A stretch of 44,209 nucleotides of DNA from Demequina salsinemoris (lineage in GTDB: Bacteria; Actinomycetota; Actinomycetes; Actinomycetales; Demequinaceae): assembly GCF_000974805.1 (NCBI RefSeq), contig NZ_BBQZ01000009.1, forward strand, positions 1 to 44,209. The letters are read 5' to 3'. Under the pieces are notes generated by a model. It made no database searches and was not told the DNA's origin. It saw only the letters and a program-made list of their open reading frames with translations. How positions within the stretch are numbered: the stretch's first letter is position 1; every line of letters starts with the position of its first letter. Made by a program: the position numbers and the translations under genes. Positions 1-7,784 of this stretch are shown here, piece after piece.

Positions 1-11
1 TTCTCTCTGGA

Positions 12-354
12 AAGTCAAACCGGCATTCCGGTCATTTTCCAGATTGAATGTGGCTGCATTCTTCGAATCATTTCCGATCCGGCTGAAGCAACCTCTCAAT
101 CTTACCCATTTCCCGGAGCCTGTCAAATCGCTATTCTCGCGATCTTCCAGTCAGGAGCTGGGGTCCTCAATCGCACCCTGGCCGAGCGCACGCACTTGGC
201 CATCGATACATTCGAGGAGCTGCTTCGACGTCTCCCGCGGCCTTGTTCAGTCCTGCGGTGAGCGTTGGAGCCCGTGGCCTTCTTCAGTCCTCCGGAGCTC
301 GTTCCCGTCGTCGGCAACGGGGAAAACATTACGGGCTTGTGAACGCCAGGTCAA
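12..354 (-). promoter_or_regulatory. Three tandem leftward promoters, likely rRNA operon upstream region
   Basis: Read on the minus strand there are three TTGAC-type -35 boxes. The first is TTGACC at 349-354, with TAATGT at 326-331 after a 17-nt spacer. The second is a perfect TTGACA at 121-126, with TAAGAT at 99-104 after a 16-nt spacer. The third is TTGACT at 12-17, whose -10 would lie just outside the window. No convincing gene is seen in 1-432, and this stretch is visibly more AT-rich than the rest. A 15-bp direct repeat with one mismatch (239-253 and 276-290) lies between the first two promoters. Multiple strong consensus promoters in a long non-coding leader are typical of stable RNA operons. 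That the product is 16S rRNA is inference, because the gene itself is off-window. Confidence 0.6.
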
Positions 355-432
355 ATCCCCGGTCGCCCGGGCGTGTCGCGCGCATCGCTCCTGGTAGATG
401 CCTGAACAGCGCGAGAGGGCCGACGTCACGGG

Positions 433-1695
433 TCAGACCTGGCGAAGAAGTCCCACCGTCTTCTTCCCGCGACGCAGCACCGACCATCCGCCGGCCAGCA
501 CGTCCTCGGAACCGAGTACCGCGTCGACGTCCTCGACCTTCACGTTGTTGACGTACGCGCCACCCTCCTGGATCGCGCGACGAGCGGCGGACTTCGACGG
601 CACGATCCCCGTCTCGACGAGAGCGTCCGCGACCGAGACGCCTCCCGGCGCATCGACTCCCCCGAGCTCCTTCGCGCAGCCCGACAGCGTCTGCTCATCG
701 AGCGAGCCGAGGTCGCCACGCCCGAACAGCGCCTGCGACGCGTCGACGGCGCCCTGAGCCGCCGGCTCACCGTGCACGAGAGAGGTGACCGTCCACGCGA
801 GGGTGCGCTGCGCCTCCCGCTTGAAGGGCTCCTCAGCGACCTTGACCTCGAGGCCGTCGATCTCCTCCCGAGAGAGGAAGGTGAAGACCTTGAGGTAGCC
901 GATGACGTCGGCGTCGGCCTGGTTCAGCCAGAACTGGTAGAAGGCGTACGGGCTCGTCATCTCCGGGTCGAGCCACACGGTGCCCGACTCTGTCTTGCCG
1001 AACTTGGTGCCGTCCGCCTTGGTGATGAGCGGCGTCGCAAGCGCGTGCGCGGAGACCCCCTCTGCCTTGCGGATCAGTTCCGTGCCCGAGGTGAGATTGC
1101 CCCACTGGTCCGAGCCGCCGGTCTGCAGCGTGCAGTCGTACCGCCGGTACTGCTCAAGGAAGTCCATGCCCTGCAGCAGCTGGTAGCTGAACTCGGTGTA
1201 CGAGATGCCCTCGTCGGAGTTCAGGCGGCGCGCGACCGTGTCCTTGGCGATCATCGTTCCCAGGCGGAAGTACTTGCCGACGTCGCGCAACAGCTCGATC
1301 GCCGACATGTCCTTGGTCCAGTCGTAGTTGTTCACCATGCGCGCGGCGTTGTCGCCCTCGAAGCTGAGGAACGGCTCGATCTGCCCACGGATGCGCTCGA
1401 CCCACTGGTGCACGACGTCGACCGGGTTGAGGGTGCGCTCCCCCGCCATCTTCGGGTCGCCGATCAGACCGGTCGCTCCGCCGACGAGAGCGAGCGGCTT
1501 GTGTCCGGCCATCTGGAAGCGACGCACCGTGAGGATCTGCACCAGGTTGCCGATGTGCAGGCTCGGAGCGGTGGGGTCGAAGCCGCAGTAGAGCGTGACC
1601 GGCCCCTCGTCCAGGTGAGCCCGCAGCTCGTCTTCACCGGTGGTCAGTGCGATCAGCCCACGCCAGGCGAGCTCGTCAAGGATGTGCTCAGTCAT
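433..1695 (-). CDS. tyrS: Tyrosyl-tRNA synthetase
   Basis: Class I aminoacyl-tRNA synthetase that charges tRNA-Tyr in the cytoplasm; 420 residues, the usual bacterial TyrS length. The HIGH-type motif is HIGN at residues 47-50 after CGFDPTAPSL, and the KMSKS-type loop is KFGKT near residue 232. The tyrosine/tRNA-acceptor segment GGSDQWGN is present, and an S4-like RNA-binding domain closes the protein (about residues 350-420). The ATG at 1695 gives the canonical N-terminus MTEHILDELAWRGL. It sits 3 nt after the point where transcription would begin from a CACAAT box (in GGCACAATGG, 1703-1712), so the leader is very short. The upstream neighbour on the same strand ends 29 bp away, so read-through is also possible. 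Downstream lie the leftward promoters at 12-354. Confidence 0.97.
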   Translation of the reverse strand: MTEHILDELAWRGLIALTTGEDELRAHLDEGPVTLYCGFDPTAPSLHIGNLVQILTVRRFQMAGHKPLALVGGATGLIGDPKMAGERTLNPVDVVHQWVERIRGQIEPFLSFEGDNAARMVNNYDWTKDMSAIELLRDVGKYFRLGTMIAKDTVARRLNSDEGISYTEFSYQLLQGMDFLEQYRRYDCTLQTGGSDQWGNLTSGTELIRKAEGVSAHALATPLITKADGTKFGKTESGTVWLDPEMTSPYAFYQFWLNQADADVIGYLKVFTFLSREEIDGLEVKVAEEPFKREAQRTLAWTVTSLVHGEPAAQGAVDASQALFGRGDLGSLDEQTLSGCAKELGGVDAPGGVSVADALVETGIVPSKSAARRAIQEGGAYVNNVKVEDVDAVLGSEDVLAGGWSVLRRGKKTVGLLRQV

Positions 1696-1724
1696 GATGG
1701 GGCCATTGTGCCAGCGCGTGACAC

Positions 1725-2849
1725 CTACGCGTCCACGCGAAGGGTCTCGACGGTCGCCGCCTCGAGGCGCCCCGCATCGGGAACGCGAGCCAGCCCCGGC
1801 TCGCGCGGGATCGCGAGGAAGCCGTCCTCGATGACGAACGGCTCCGTGATGTCCTCCGCATAGAAGCGGTCCGACGCGGAGATGTCCCCGGGGAGCGTGA
1901 AGCCCGGCATGCCGGCCAGAGCTGCGTTCGCCGCGCGTCCGATGCCCGTCTCGAGCATGCCGCCGCACCACACCGCGATGCCGTGGGAGCGGGCCAGATC
2001 GTGGATCCTTCGCGCCTCGAGGTATCCGCCGACGCGTGACGGCTTGATGTTGATGATCTGCGCCGCGCCCATCGCGATCGCGTCCGCGGCCTTGGTCGCG
2101 GACACCACGGACTCGTCGAGGCACATCGGAGTGCGCATGCGCGTCGCAAGCTCGGCGTGCTGACGCATGTCGTCCTCGCCCAGCGGTTGCTCGATGAGCA
2201 GCAGGTTGAACTCGTCGAGCTTCGCAAGATGGTTCGCGTCGACCAGCGTGTAGGCGGCGTTCGCGTCGACCTGGAGCGGGGTGTCGGGATGCGCCTCGCG
2301 CACCGCCCGCACAGGGTCGAGGTCCCAGCCCGGCTTGATCTTGAGCTTGAGGCGCACATACCCGGCATCGAGGTAGCCCTGGACCACGTCGAGGAGCTGC
2401 GGGATCGAGCCCTGGATCCCGATCGAGACTCCCGAGGGCACGGACTCCCTGGTCACGCCGAGGTAGTCGGCGAACGACGTGCCCGCGGCGCGAAGCTGCG
2501 CGTCGAGCACGGCCATCTCGACGGCCGCCTTCGCCATCCGGTGGCCGACGATGCGCTCGAGGTGGTGGGCGACGGTCTCGGCGGTGAGGGGCGTCGTCCT
2601 CTGCGCCTCGAAGAGCATCGGGAACAGGTACGTCGTCATCACGTCGATGACGCCCGCCGTGTACTCCTCCGAGTAGACAGGCTCGCTCAGGGCTCCGCAC
2701 TCGCCCCAACCGACGACCTCGACGCCGTCGATGTGCGCATGGAGCTCGAGCACCAGCACACGTCGGTGCGTCTGCGTCGAGAACGACGTGGTGAAGGGCG
2801 CGACGAGCGGCAGCTCGAGAGTGCGCAGGGCGACGTGGGTGATCCTCAT
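1725..2849 (-). CDS. Enolase-superfamily racemase (N-succinylamino acid racemase / o-succinylbenzoate synthase-like)
   Basis: 374 residues of the MenC/NSAR group of the enolase superfamily (muconate-lactonizing-enzyme subgroup). Visible signatures are the N-terminal capping domain with WGECGAL, the barrel lysine motif LKLKIKPGWD, metal-ligand segments QVDANAAYTL, IEQPLGEDD and CLDESVVS, and the second-lysine strand INIKPSRVGG. By homology alone it could be annotated menC, but no menaquinone gene is adjacent. Instead its start overlaps the stop of a GNAT acyltransferase by 4 bp (ATGA, 2846-2849), and that gene overlaps an M20 peptidase in the same way. This trio is the known N-succinylamino acid racemase pathway arrangement, so racemisation of N-acyl (probably N-succinyl) amino acids is the better assignment. 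Start ATG 2849 gives MRITHVALRTLELPL; the longer upstream frame would run into the GNAT gene. Confidence 0.85.
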   Translation of the reverse strand: MRITHVALRTLELPLVAPFTTSFSTQTHRRVLVLELHAHIDGVEVVGWGECGALSEPVYSEEYTAGVIDVMTTYLFPMLFEAQRTTPLTAETVAHHLERIVGHRMAKAAVEMAVLDAQLRAAGTSFADYLGVTRESVPSGVSIGIQGSIPQLLDVVQGYLDAGYVRLKLKIKPGWDLDPVRAVREAHPDTPLQVDANAAYTLVDANHLAKLDEFNLLLIEQPLGEDDMRQHAELATRMRTPMCLDESVVSATKAADAIAMGAAQIINIKPSRVGGYLEARRIHDLARSHGIAVWCGGMLETGIGRAANAALAGMPGFTLPGDISASDRFYAEDITEPFVIEDGFLAIPREPGLARVPDAGRLEAATVETLRVDA

Positions 2850-3673
2850 GGCTTCTCCAGCAGGTAGTGGCCGTCGCGGGTGGCGGCGGCGAGCCGCCAT
2901 CCGCCATCGAGCAGGGGGACGAGGGTGTCGCGGAGCGCCACGCGCCATCGCGCGGCCGCCGCGGGGTCGCGGCGGCGGAGGCCCTCGATGTCGGCGGGCA
3001 GGGCTGCTGACACGGACGATGCGTCCCTCGGCCTTGGCCGCACGACAGGCTGGTCGTCGGGGCCGACGGACAGGACCTCGGGCACGCCCTCGGCGTTGAG
3101 TGGCTGCTCCGTCGCGGACGGCAGCGGTGCGTCGAGGCGCCAGCTCACCAGGATCCGGTCGCTCCCCTGTCCCGCGTTGACGTCGTCCACCATGTCACCG
3201 TAGAAGTCGACGAGGTAGTCCGCGAGGCCGGCGCCGAGGCGGCGCATGTTGAATGCCGCGTTGCGCGCGACGAGCGGATCGTAGGTCCAGGTGATCCGGG
3301 TGAGTCCCCGATCGAGGCACCACGCGCGCTGGTGCAGCTTCATCGCGGTGCCGATGCCGCGGCCCGCTGTGCCGTCGACGACGCCGGCGACGTGCGAGTG
3401 CAGCGCCTCGCCGATCGGCTGGGCGAGGAAGCCGACGCATACCCCGACCATCCGCTCGCCTTCGAAGGCCGCGGCGACGTAGCTGCCCGCGTGCTCGAGC
3501 GCGACAAGCGCCGGCGCGGTCAGCACGGTGCCGCCCCAGATCTCGTCCAGCACCTTCTCGGCGAGCGAGCACTGCGCCGCGTGCAGAGTCCGCACGACGA
3601 CGCCTGCCCGCGCTGCGGACTCCTCCGCCTCGCTCCAGGCCTCGGCCACGATCCGTGCATCGACGGCGTTCAT
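2846..3673 (-). CDS. GNAT-fold acyltransferase (COG3375 type), probable amino-acid N-succinyltransferase
   Basis: 275-residue acyltransferase resembling the COG3375 group. Visible segments are SYVAAAFEGERMVGVCVGF (beta strands), HSHVAGVV followed by GRGIGTAMKLHQR (the acyl-CoA pyrophosphate loop, consensus R/Q-x-x-G-x-G/A), and the group-typical stretches TWTYDPLVARNAAFNMRRLG and YLVDFYGDMVDDVNAG. In characterised pathways with an NSAR enzyme and an M20 hydrolase, the GNAT member transfers succinyl from succinyl-CoA to D-amino acids; the same role is inferred here from operon order. It overlaps the preceding M20 gene (ATGA, 3670-3673) and the following racemase gene by 4 bp each, so translation is probably coupled. 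A copy of the dispersed decamer lies at 3014-3023 in the C-terminal linker, where it encodes Ala-Ser-Ser. Confidence 0.8.
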   Translation of the reverse strand: MNAVDARIVAEAWSEAEESAARAGVVVRTLHAAQCSLAEKVLDEIWGGTVLTAPALVALEHAGSYVAAAFEGERMVGVCVGFLAQPIGEALHSHVAGVVDGTAGRGIGTAMKLHQRAWCLDRGLTRITWTYDPLVARNAAFNMRRLGAGLADYLVDFYGDMVDDVNAGQGSDRILVSWRLDAPLPSATEQPLNAEGVPEVLSVGPDDQPVVRPRPRDASSVSAALPADIEGLRRRDPAAAARWRVALRDTLVPLLDGGWRLAAATRDGHYLLEKP

Positions 3674-4836
3674 CGGCTCGCCTCCTCCGTGAGCAGATCC
3701 TCGATCAGCAGCGCGGCAAGCGCGGTCCTGAGCGGGATGTGGTCGACGAGCACGTGCTCGTCCTCAGCGTGGGCACCGCCGCCGACAGCACCCAGCCCGT
3801 CGAGCGTCGCGCATCCGACGCCCGCGGCGAAGTTCCCATCCGAGGCGCCGCCCACGGCGACCTCCGCGAGCGATGCGATCCCCGCCTGCGGCGCCAGTCG
3901 TGCGGCGCGCTCGAACAGCGGCAGCGCGGACTCGCGCTCGAGCGGTCGACGGTTGATCTCCCCGTGAAGCACGATCTCCGCCCCATCGAGCACGGGAGCG
4001 AGCCTCCGCAACGCGCCGTCGACGCGGTCCTGCTCGGCGATGGTGCGGCAGCGCACGTCGACGTTCACGCGCGCGCTCGCCGGCACCGTGTTGCCCGTGG
4101 TGCCGATCGACGCGCGGGTGGGCGTGACCGTCGTCCCCTCGGACGGATCGGCGAGGGACTCGAGCGCGAGGATCTGATGCGCGAGCTCGACTCCGGCATT
4201 GATCCCCTTCTCGGGCTCGAGCCCCGAGTGCGCAGCTCGCCCCACGGCCTCGACCTCGTACCAGGAGACTCCCTTGCGCGCGGTCTTGAGCGCACCCTCG
4301 GGCCCCGCGGACGCCTCGAACACGAGCGCGGCCATGTGCTTCGCGGCCTCCTCCTCGATGAGCGCGCGCGAGGACAGCGACCCGATCTCCTCGTCCGCGG
4401 TCACGAGCAGCGTCACGCCGTCGACGGCCTCGGGGCCGTGCGCGTCCGCGAGGAGGGCGAGCGCGTGCACCGCCTGGACCGTGCCGACGATCATGTCGAA
4501 GCATCCCGGGCCGCGCATCACCCCGTCGGTGATCGAGAACGGGATCCTCTCGAGCGTCCCCACCGGCCAGACAGTGTCGTGGTGGCAGATCAGCAGCACT
4601 CGCCGAGGGCCTGATCCGAGCGCCCACCGCAGGTGCGGGACGCCGTCGACGACGACGCGCTCAGGCTCGGAGGCGAGTCCCGCCTCCGCGAGGCGAGCAC
4701 CGATCACGGCCGACGTGACCTCGGCGCTGCGAGCGATCGCGGCCGCGTCCTCGGAGGGCGACTCGCAGGCGATCAGATCTCCCGCGTCGGCGATCATCCG
4801 GTCGAGTCGGTCGAGGGCGTCATCGAGCACGGTCAC
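3670..4836 (-). CDS. M20-family metallopeptidase, probable N-acyl (succinyl) amino-acid hydrolase
   Basis: 388-residue zinc amidohydrolase of the M20/carboxypeptidase G2 type. The metal- and catalysis-linked motifs are visible in order: HHDTVWPVGT, RGPGCFDMI, TADEEIGS (catalytic Glu), the dimerisation-domain histidine in GRAAHSG, and GGGAHAEDEHV near the C-terminus. The GASDGNF segment is also typical. It is the first gene of a three-gene operon whose other members are a GNAT acyltransferase and an NSAR-like racemase. In that context it should release the L-amino acid from the N-succinyl-L-amino acid, pulling the pathway in one direction. The start is GTG at 4836, because the nearest ATG upstream is out of frame and quickly stopped. 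No good Shine-Dalgarno sequence is seen. Confidence 0.85.
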   Translation of the reverse strand: MTVLDDALDRLDRMIADAGDLIACESPSEDAAAIARSAEVTSAVIGARLAEAGLASEPERVVVDGVPHLRWALGSGPRRVLLICHHDTVWPVGTLERIPFSITDGVMRGPGCFDMIVGTVQAVHALALLADAHGPEAVDGVTLLVTADEEIGSLSSRALIEEEAAKHMAALVFEASAGPEGALKTARKGVSWYEVEAVGRAAHSGLEPEKGINAGVELAHQILALESLADPSEGTTVTPTRASIGTTGNTVPASARVNVDVRCRTIAEQDRVDGALRRLAPVLDGAEIVLHGEINRRPLERESALPLFERAARLAPQAGIASLAEVAVGGASDGNFAAGVGCATLDGLGAVGGGAHAEDEHVLVDHIPLRTALAALLIEDLLTEEASR

Positions 4837-4926
4837 CCCGTCATCGTGGCACGGTGACGCGTTACGGCGCGGTTTCCCGCGCTGGCAACCGCCCGCCCAC
4901 CGCGGCCCTGCCGCGGGCCCCGCCCA

Positions 4927-4936
4927 CGCATCGTCC
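4927..4936 (-). repeat. Dispersed decamer GGACGATGCG, intergenic copy
   Basis: Exact minus-strand copy in the 113-bp gap between the M20 operon start and the kinase gene end. One of six copies that lie outside coding sequence (see the findings for the whole family). Confidence 0.85.
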
Positions 4937-4949
4937 GGGTGCGCGTGAG

Positions 4950-5510
4950 TCAGTCGAAGTAGGGGAGGGTGCCGTCGACGATCACGTCCGCTGCGCCACG
5001 CACGCCCTCATCGGCGAGGAAGACCTGCTCGCGCGAATGCCAGCGCTCCCACTGCGTGCGCATCGACTCGCCGTCACGCTCGACGCCGCGACGCAGCCTG
5101 ACCTCGGGCGGGGCCTCGACATAGGCGACGACCGAGGCGAACTCCCGCGCCGACCGCTGCCCCACACCGACGCCCTCGATCACGAGGGTGTCCGCCACCG
5201 GCACGCAGATGGTCTCGGCGCGTCGTCCCGCGTGCCAGTCCCAGCGGCCGAAGGCACCGTGCTCGTGACGCGAGAGCGGCTCGAGGATGCCGTGGCCGAG
5301 GATCGGCCACATCGTGGACAGCCCCTCCCAGCCCTCATAGATGTCGTCGCCGTGGACCACCTGGGCGCCGAGCTCCTGACCGAGCCGTGCGCCGAGGGTG
5401 GACTTGCCGGAACCGGCGGGGCCGTCGATCAGGACGACACGCGTGGTCCCGCACCGCGCCGGGGCCTTGCGAACCCGGGCCGCGAGGTCCATCACGGAGA
5501 GCCGCCCCAT
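4950..5510 (-). CDS. P-loop nucleoside/uridine kinase-like protein
   Basis: 186 residues of the AAA/uridine-kinase-like P-loop group. The Walker A motif GPAGSGKST lies close to residue 30, followed by HGDDIYEGW, where an acidic pair sits as in nucleoside and shikimate-type kinases. The Walker B-like strand TLVIEGVGVG and a lid arginine cluster (RLRRGVERDGESMRTQWERW) follow. The substrate cannot be read from the sequence; (d)NTP-dependent phosphorylation of a small molecule is likely. I chose ATG 5510 (MGRLSVMDLAARV) over the ATG at 5522, because a minus-strand TATGCT at 5518-5523 lies 7 nt upstream of 5510. That fits a leaderless transcript and would overlap the 5522 codon. It is divergent from the YbaK gene. 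Confidence 0.8.
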   Translation of the reverse strand: MGRLSVMDLAARVRKAPARCGTTRVVLIDGPAGSGKSTLGARLGQELGAQVVHGDDIYEGWEGLSTMWPILGHGILEPLSRHEHGAFGRWDWHAGRRAETICVPVADTLVIEGVGVGQRSAREFASVVAYVEAPPEVRLRRGVERDGESMRTQWERWHSREQVFLADEGVRGAADVIVDGTLPYFD

Positions 5511-5517
5511 GCCCCTC

Positions 5518-5527
5518 AGCATAGGGT
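5518..5527. promoter_or_regulatory. Overlapping divergent -10 boxes for two leaderless genes
   Basis: The decamer AGCATAGGGT contains a minus-strand TATGCT (5518-5523), 7 nt before the ATG at 5510, and a plus-strand TAGGGT (5522-5527), 6 nt before the ATG at 5534. The two boxes share two base pairs, so polymerase binding in one direction should exclude the other. No -35 consensus is obvious for either direction. Confidence 0.5.
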
Positions 5528-5533
5528 GTGAGC

Positions 5534-6013
5534 ATGGCGAACGAGGAGCTTCATCCCAGGGTTCAGCAGGTGCAGGCCGCGCTCCATGCGGGTGGAGTCG
5601 ACGTCACGGTGCGGCAGATCGACGAGTCCACCCCGACCGCCGCGGCCGCCGCCGAGTACCTGGGTTGCGACGTCGGCGCGATCGCGAACTCGCTCGTGTT
5701 CATGGCGGACGACGAGCCGATCCTCGTGCTCACCTCCGGAGCGCACCGCGTGGACACGGCGCACCTGGCAGAGCGCATCGGCGCCGCGAAGGTGCGACGC
5801 GCCTCGGCAGACCAGGTGACCGCCGCCACGGGGCAGGTCATCGGCGGGGTCGCGCCGGTCGGTCACCCTGCGCCCGTGCGGACCTACCTCGACGTGGCGC
5901 TGCTCGAGTACGACGAGCTCTGGGCCGCCGCGGGAATCCCGGCATCGCTGTTCCCGATCACCTACGCCGAGCTGCTGCACGTCACCGGGGCGACCGAGGT
6001 CGAGGTCGACTGA
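5534..6013 (+). CDS. ybaK: YbaK/EbsC-type aminoacyl-tRNA deacylase
   Basis: 159-residue single-domain protein of the YbaK/ProX-type trans-editing family, which hydrolyses mischarged aminoacyl-tRNAs (YbaK acts on Cys-tRNA-Pro). Family features seen are TAAAAAEYLGCDVGAIANSLVF, with the conserved alternation of small residues, then the strand ILVLTSGAHRVD and the signature VIGGVAPVGHP followed by the DVALLEYDELWAAAG segment. The exact specificity (Cys, Ala, or another amino acid) cannot be read. ATG 5534 is preferred over the in-frame GTG at 5528 because a TAGGGT box lies exactly 6 nt upstream, giving a leaderless start. The gene stands alone on the plus strand between minus-strand neighbours. 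Confidence 0.9.
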   Translation: MANEELHPRVQQVQAALHAGGVDVTVRQIDESTPTAAAAAEYLGCDVGAIANSLVFMADDEPILVLTSGAHRVDTAHLAERIGAAKVRRASADQVTAATGQVIGGVAPVGHPAPVRTYLDVALLEYDELWAAAGIPASLFPITYAELLHVTGATEVEVD

Positions 6014-6043
6014 CCGCCGAAGCCGGGTACGCCGCGCTGCCGC

Positions 6044-7675
6044 CTACTGCTCGTAGGACGTGAACCCGCTGCCGCTCACCCTCGCGAAGTACCCGAAACC
6101 GTCAGCTCCTCCCGACGCCTGCTGCCAACCCCAGTAGTAGTCGGAAGTATCGCGAGTCCCGGTGAACCACATCACGTCGTCCACGCCGTCGCCGTCGAAG
6201 TCGCCGTAGGCCAGGTCGTTGAGCGCGGGAGAGACGGTGCTCCACTTCGTGCGGTCCCAGGCGGAGAAGCCTGACTCGGTGCCGGACGCGAGCTGCCAGC
6301 CGTTGCGAGTGGACGTGCTCGAGGTACCCGTGAACCACAGCACGTCATCCGCGCCGTCACCATCGAAGTCGCCATACGCGAAGCGCTTGTTGCCGGGCGC
6401 GTAGGAGGTCCTCTTCACCTGCACGTAGTTGCCGAATCCGCCTCGCGAGCCGTACGACATCTGCCAGCCGGACTTCCGCGAGGCCGAGCTCGTCGTGCCC
6501 GTGAACCACAGCACGTCATCCGCGCCGTCACCGTTGAAGTCGCCGTACGCGAAGTTGTCGTTCTTGGGCGCCACGGACGAGCCCTTCACCATCCTGAACG
6601 CCGCGAATCCCGTGGCCCGGCCCCTCGAGAGCTGCCAGCCGCGCTTCTTCGCGCCGCTGCGCATCGTGCCCGTGAACCACAGCACGTCGTCCGTGCCGTC
6701 GCCGTTGAAGTCACCGGTCGTGAGGCTGCTCGTCGCGGGCGTCAGCGCGCTTGCGCTCACCTGCGTGAAGCCGGTGAAGCTCTTCGCCTTGCCGTAGGCG
6801 ATCTGCCAGCCCTTGCGCTTGCCTCGATCCTTCTTGCCCTTGCCCGTGAACCACAGCACGTCGTCGTAGCCGTCGCCGTTGAAGTCACCGATGGCGATCT
6901 CATGGAACAGCGGCGAGGCGGCGAGGTTCTTCACCTTGACGAACGGCGTCATGCCCGTGGCGCTGCCGTAGGCGACCTGCCAGCCGTTGCGCGTGACGCT
7001 CTTGCGTGTGGTCCCGGTCATCCACAGGACGTCCTCGTACCCGTCGCCGTTGAAGTCGCCGTAGGTGAACTCGTCGTCGAATCCCGCGTCGAACACGTCG
7101 AAGTCGATCTTCGAGACCTTCTTGCCCGCGCCCTTGGGGCGCAGGGCGTACGTCATACGGGTGTCCTTGCCGTCGTTGATCGACCCGATCCACGAGGTCC
7201 GGCCCTGCGCGGTCTGCAGGATCCGGCCGTGGCCGAGGTAGATCGCGACGTGGTCGATGTCCTCGACCTCGCCGGTGTCGGACCAGAACAGGAGGTCTCC
7301 AGGGAGCAGGGAGTCGCTCGCGAGCGTCGTCCCGCGGCCCACCTTGATCTTCTTGCCGGCGCCAAGGTACTGGTCACGCGACGCCACAGGATCCACGACG
7401 CCGGGGTTCACGTGGCGCCAAGCGAGGTACACCGAGCCCGAGCAGTCGAAACGGCTCTGCTCGCGGGCGGCGAGGACGTACTCCTTGCCGATCAACGACG
7501 TGCGGGCGTAGTAGGCCGCCGCCTCGCCCGCGGTGATGGTCACAGCCTCGGCGCGCGAAGCGACAGCAGTCGCGACGAGACCCCACGCGAGCGCGAGGAC
7601 CAGGGCGAAGGCGAGCCTGGCGCTCCACAGCCTCGCGTCGCCGCCGTGCTTGGACAGCGCGCGCGTGTGTGCCAT
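6044..7675 (-). CDS. Secreted NlpC/P60 peptidase fused to six FG-GAP/VCBS repeats
   Basis: 543 residues. An N-terminal signal sequence (hydrophobic stretch LAFALVLALAWGLVATAVA) is followed by an NlpC/P60 domain with catalytic Cys in SRFDCSGSVYLAW, catalytic His in DIDHVAIYLGHG, and LLPGDLLFWSD between them. The C-terminal two-thirds is six tandem repeats of about 55-60 residues. Each has a Ca-binding loop GDF(N/D)GDGxxDVLW(M/F)TG and an aromatic segment GWQxxxG, forming a beta-propeller-like FG-GAP array. Such proteins cleave peptide cross-links in cell-wall peptidoglycan; the propeller probably binds wall polymer or a partner (inference). ATG 7675 is chosen because GGGGGA lies just upstream and it leads straight into the signal peptide. 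The repeats are also visible at DNA level as a roughly 170-190-bp periodicity. Confidence 0.92.
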   Translation of the reverse strand: MAHTRALSKHGGDARLWSARLAFALVLALAWGLVATAVASRAEAVTITAGEAAAYYARTSLIGKEYVLAAREQSRFDCSGSVYLAWRHVNPGVVDPVASRDQYLGAGKKIKVGRGTTLASDSLLPGDLLFWSDTGEVEDIDHVAIYLGHGRILQTAQGRTSWIGSINDGKDTRMTYALRPKGAGKKVSKIDFDVFDAGFDDEFTYGDFNGDGYEDVLWMTGTTRKSVTRNGWQVAYGSATGMTPFVKVKNLAASPLFHEIAIGDFNGDGYDDVLWFTGKGKKDRGKRKGWQIAYGKAKSFTGFTQVSASALTPATSSLTTGDFNGDGTDDVLWFTGTMRSGAKKRGWQLSRGRATGFAAFRMVKGSSVAPKNDNFAYGDFNGDGADDVLWFTGTTSSASRKSGWQMSYGSRGGFGNYVQVKRTSYAPGNKRFAYGDFDGDGADDVLWFTGTSSTSTRNGWQLASGTESGFSAWDRTKWSTVSPALNDLAYGDFDGDGVDDVMWFTGTRDTSDYYWGWQQASGGADGFGYFARVSGSGFTSYEQ

Positions 7676-7784
7676 GGTCCCCCGCTTCCTGTCGTCTGGG
7701 TACACGCCCCCTCAGGAGCGCGTCCGACGAGGGTAGACAGCGAAGTGCCCGAATGCACCGTCAATGTGACGAAGCCCACCGCGA

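Noticed and set aside
1725..2849. menC (o-succinylbenzoate synthase) as the sole assignment
   Set aside because: The sequence fits the family, but the operon with GNAT and M20 genes and the absence of other men genes favour a racemase role.
433..2907. Single 824-residue reading frame covering tyrS and the enolase region
   Set aside because: The N-terminal half is a shadow frame of the enolase-type gene (Arg/His-rich translation). The real TyrS starts at the ATG at 1695 with the canonical N-terminus.
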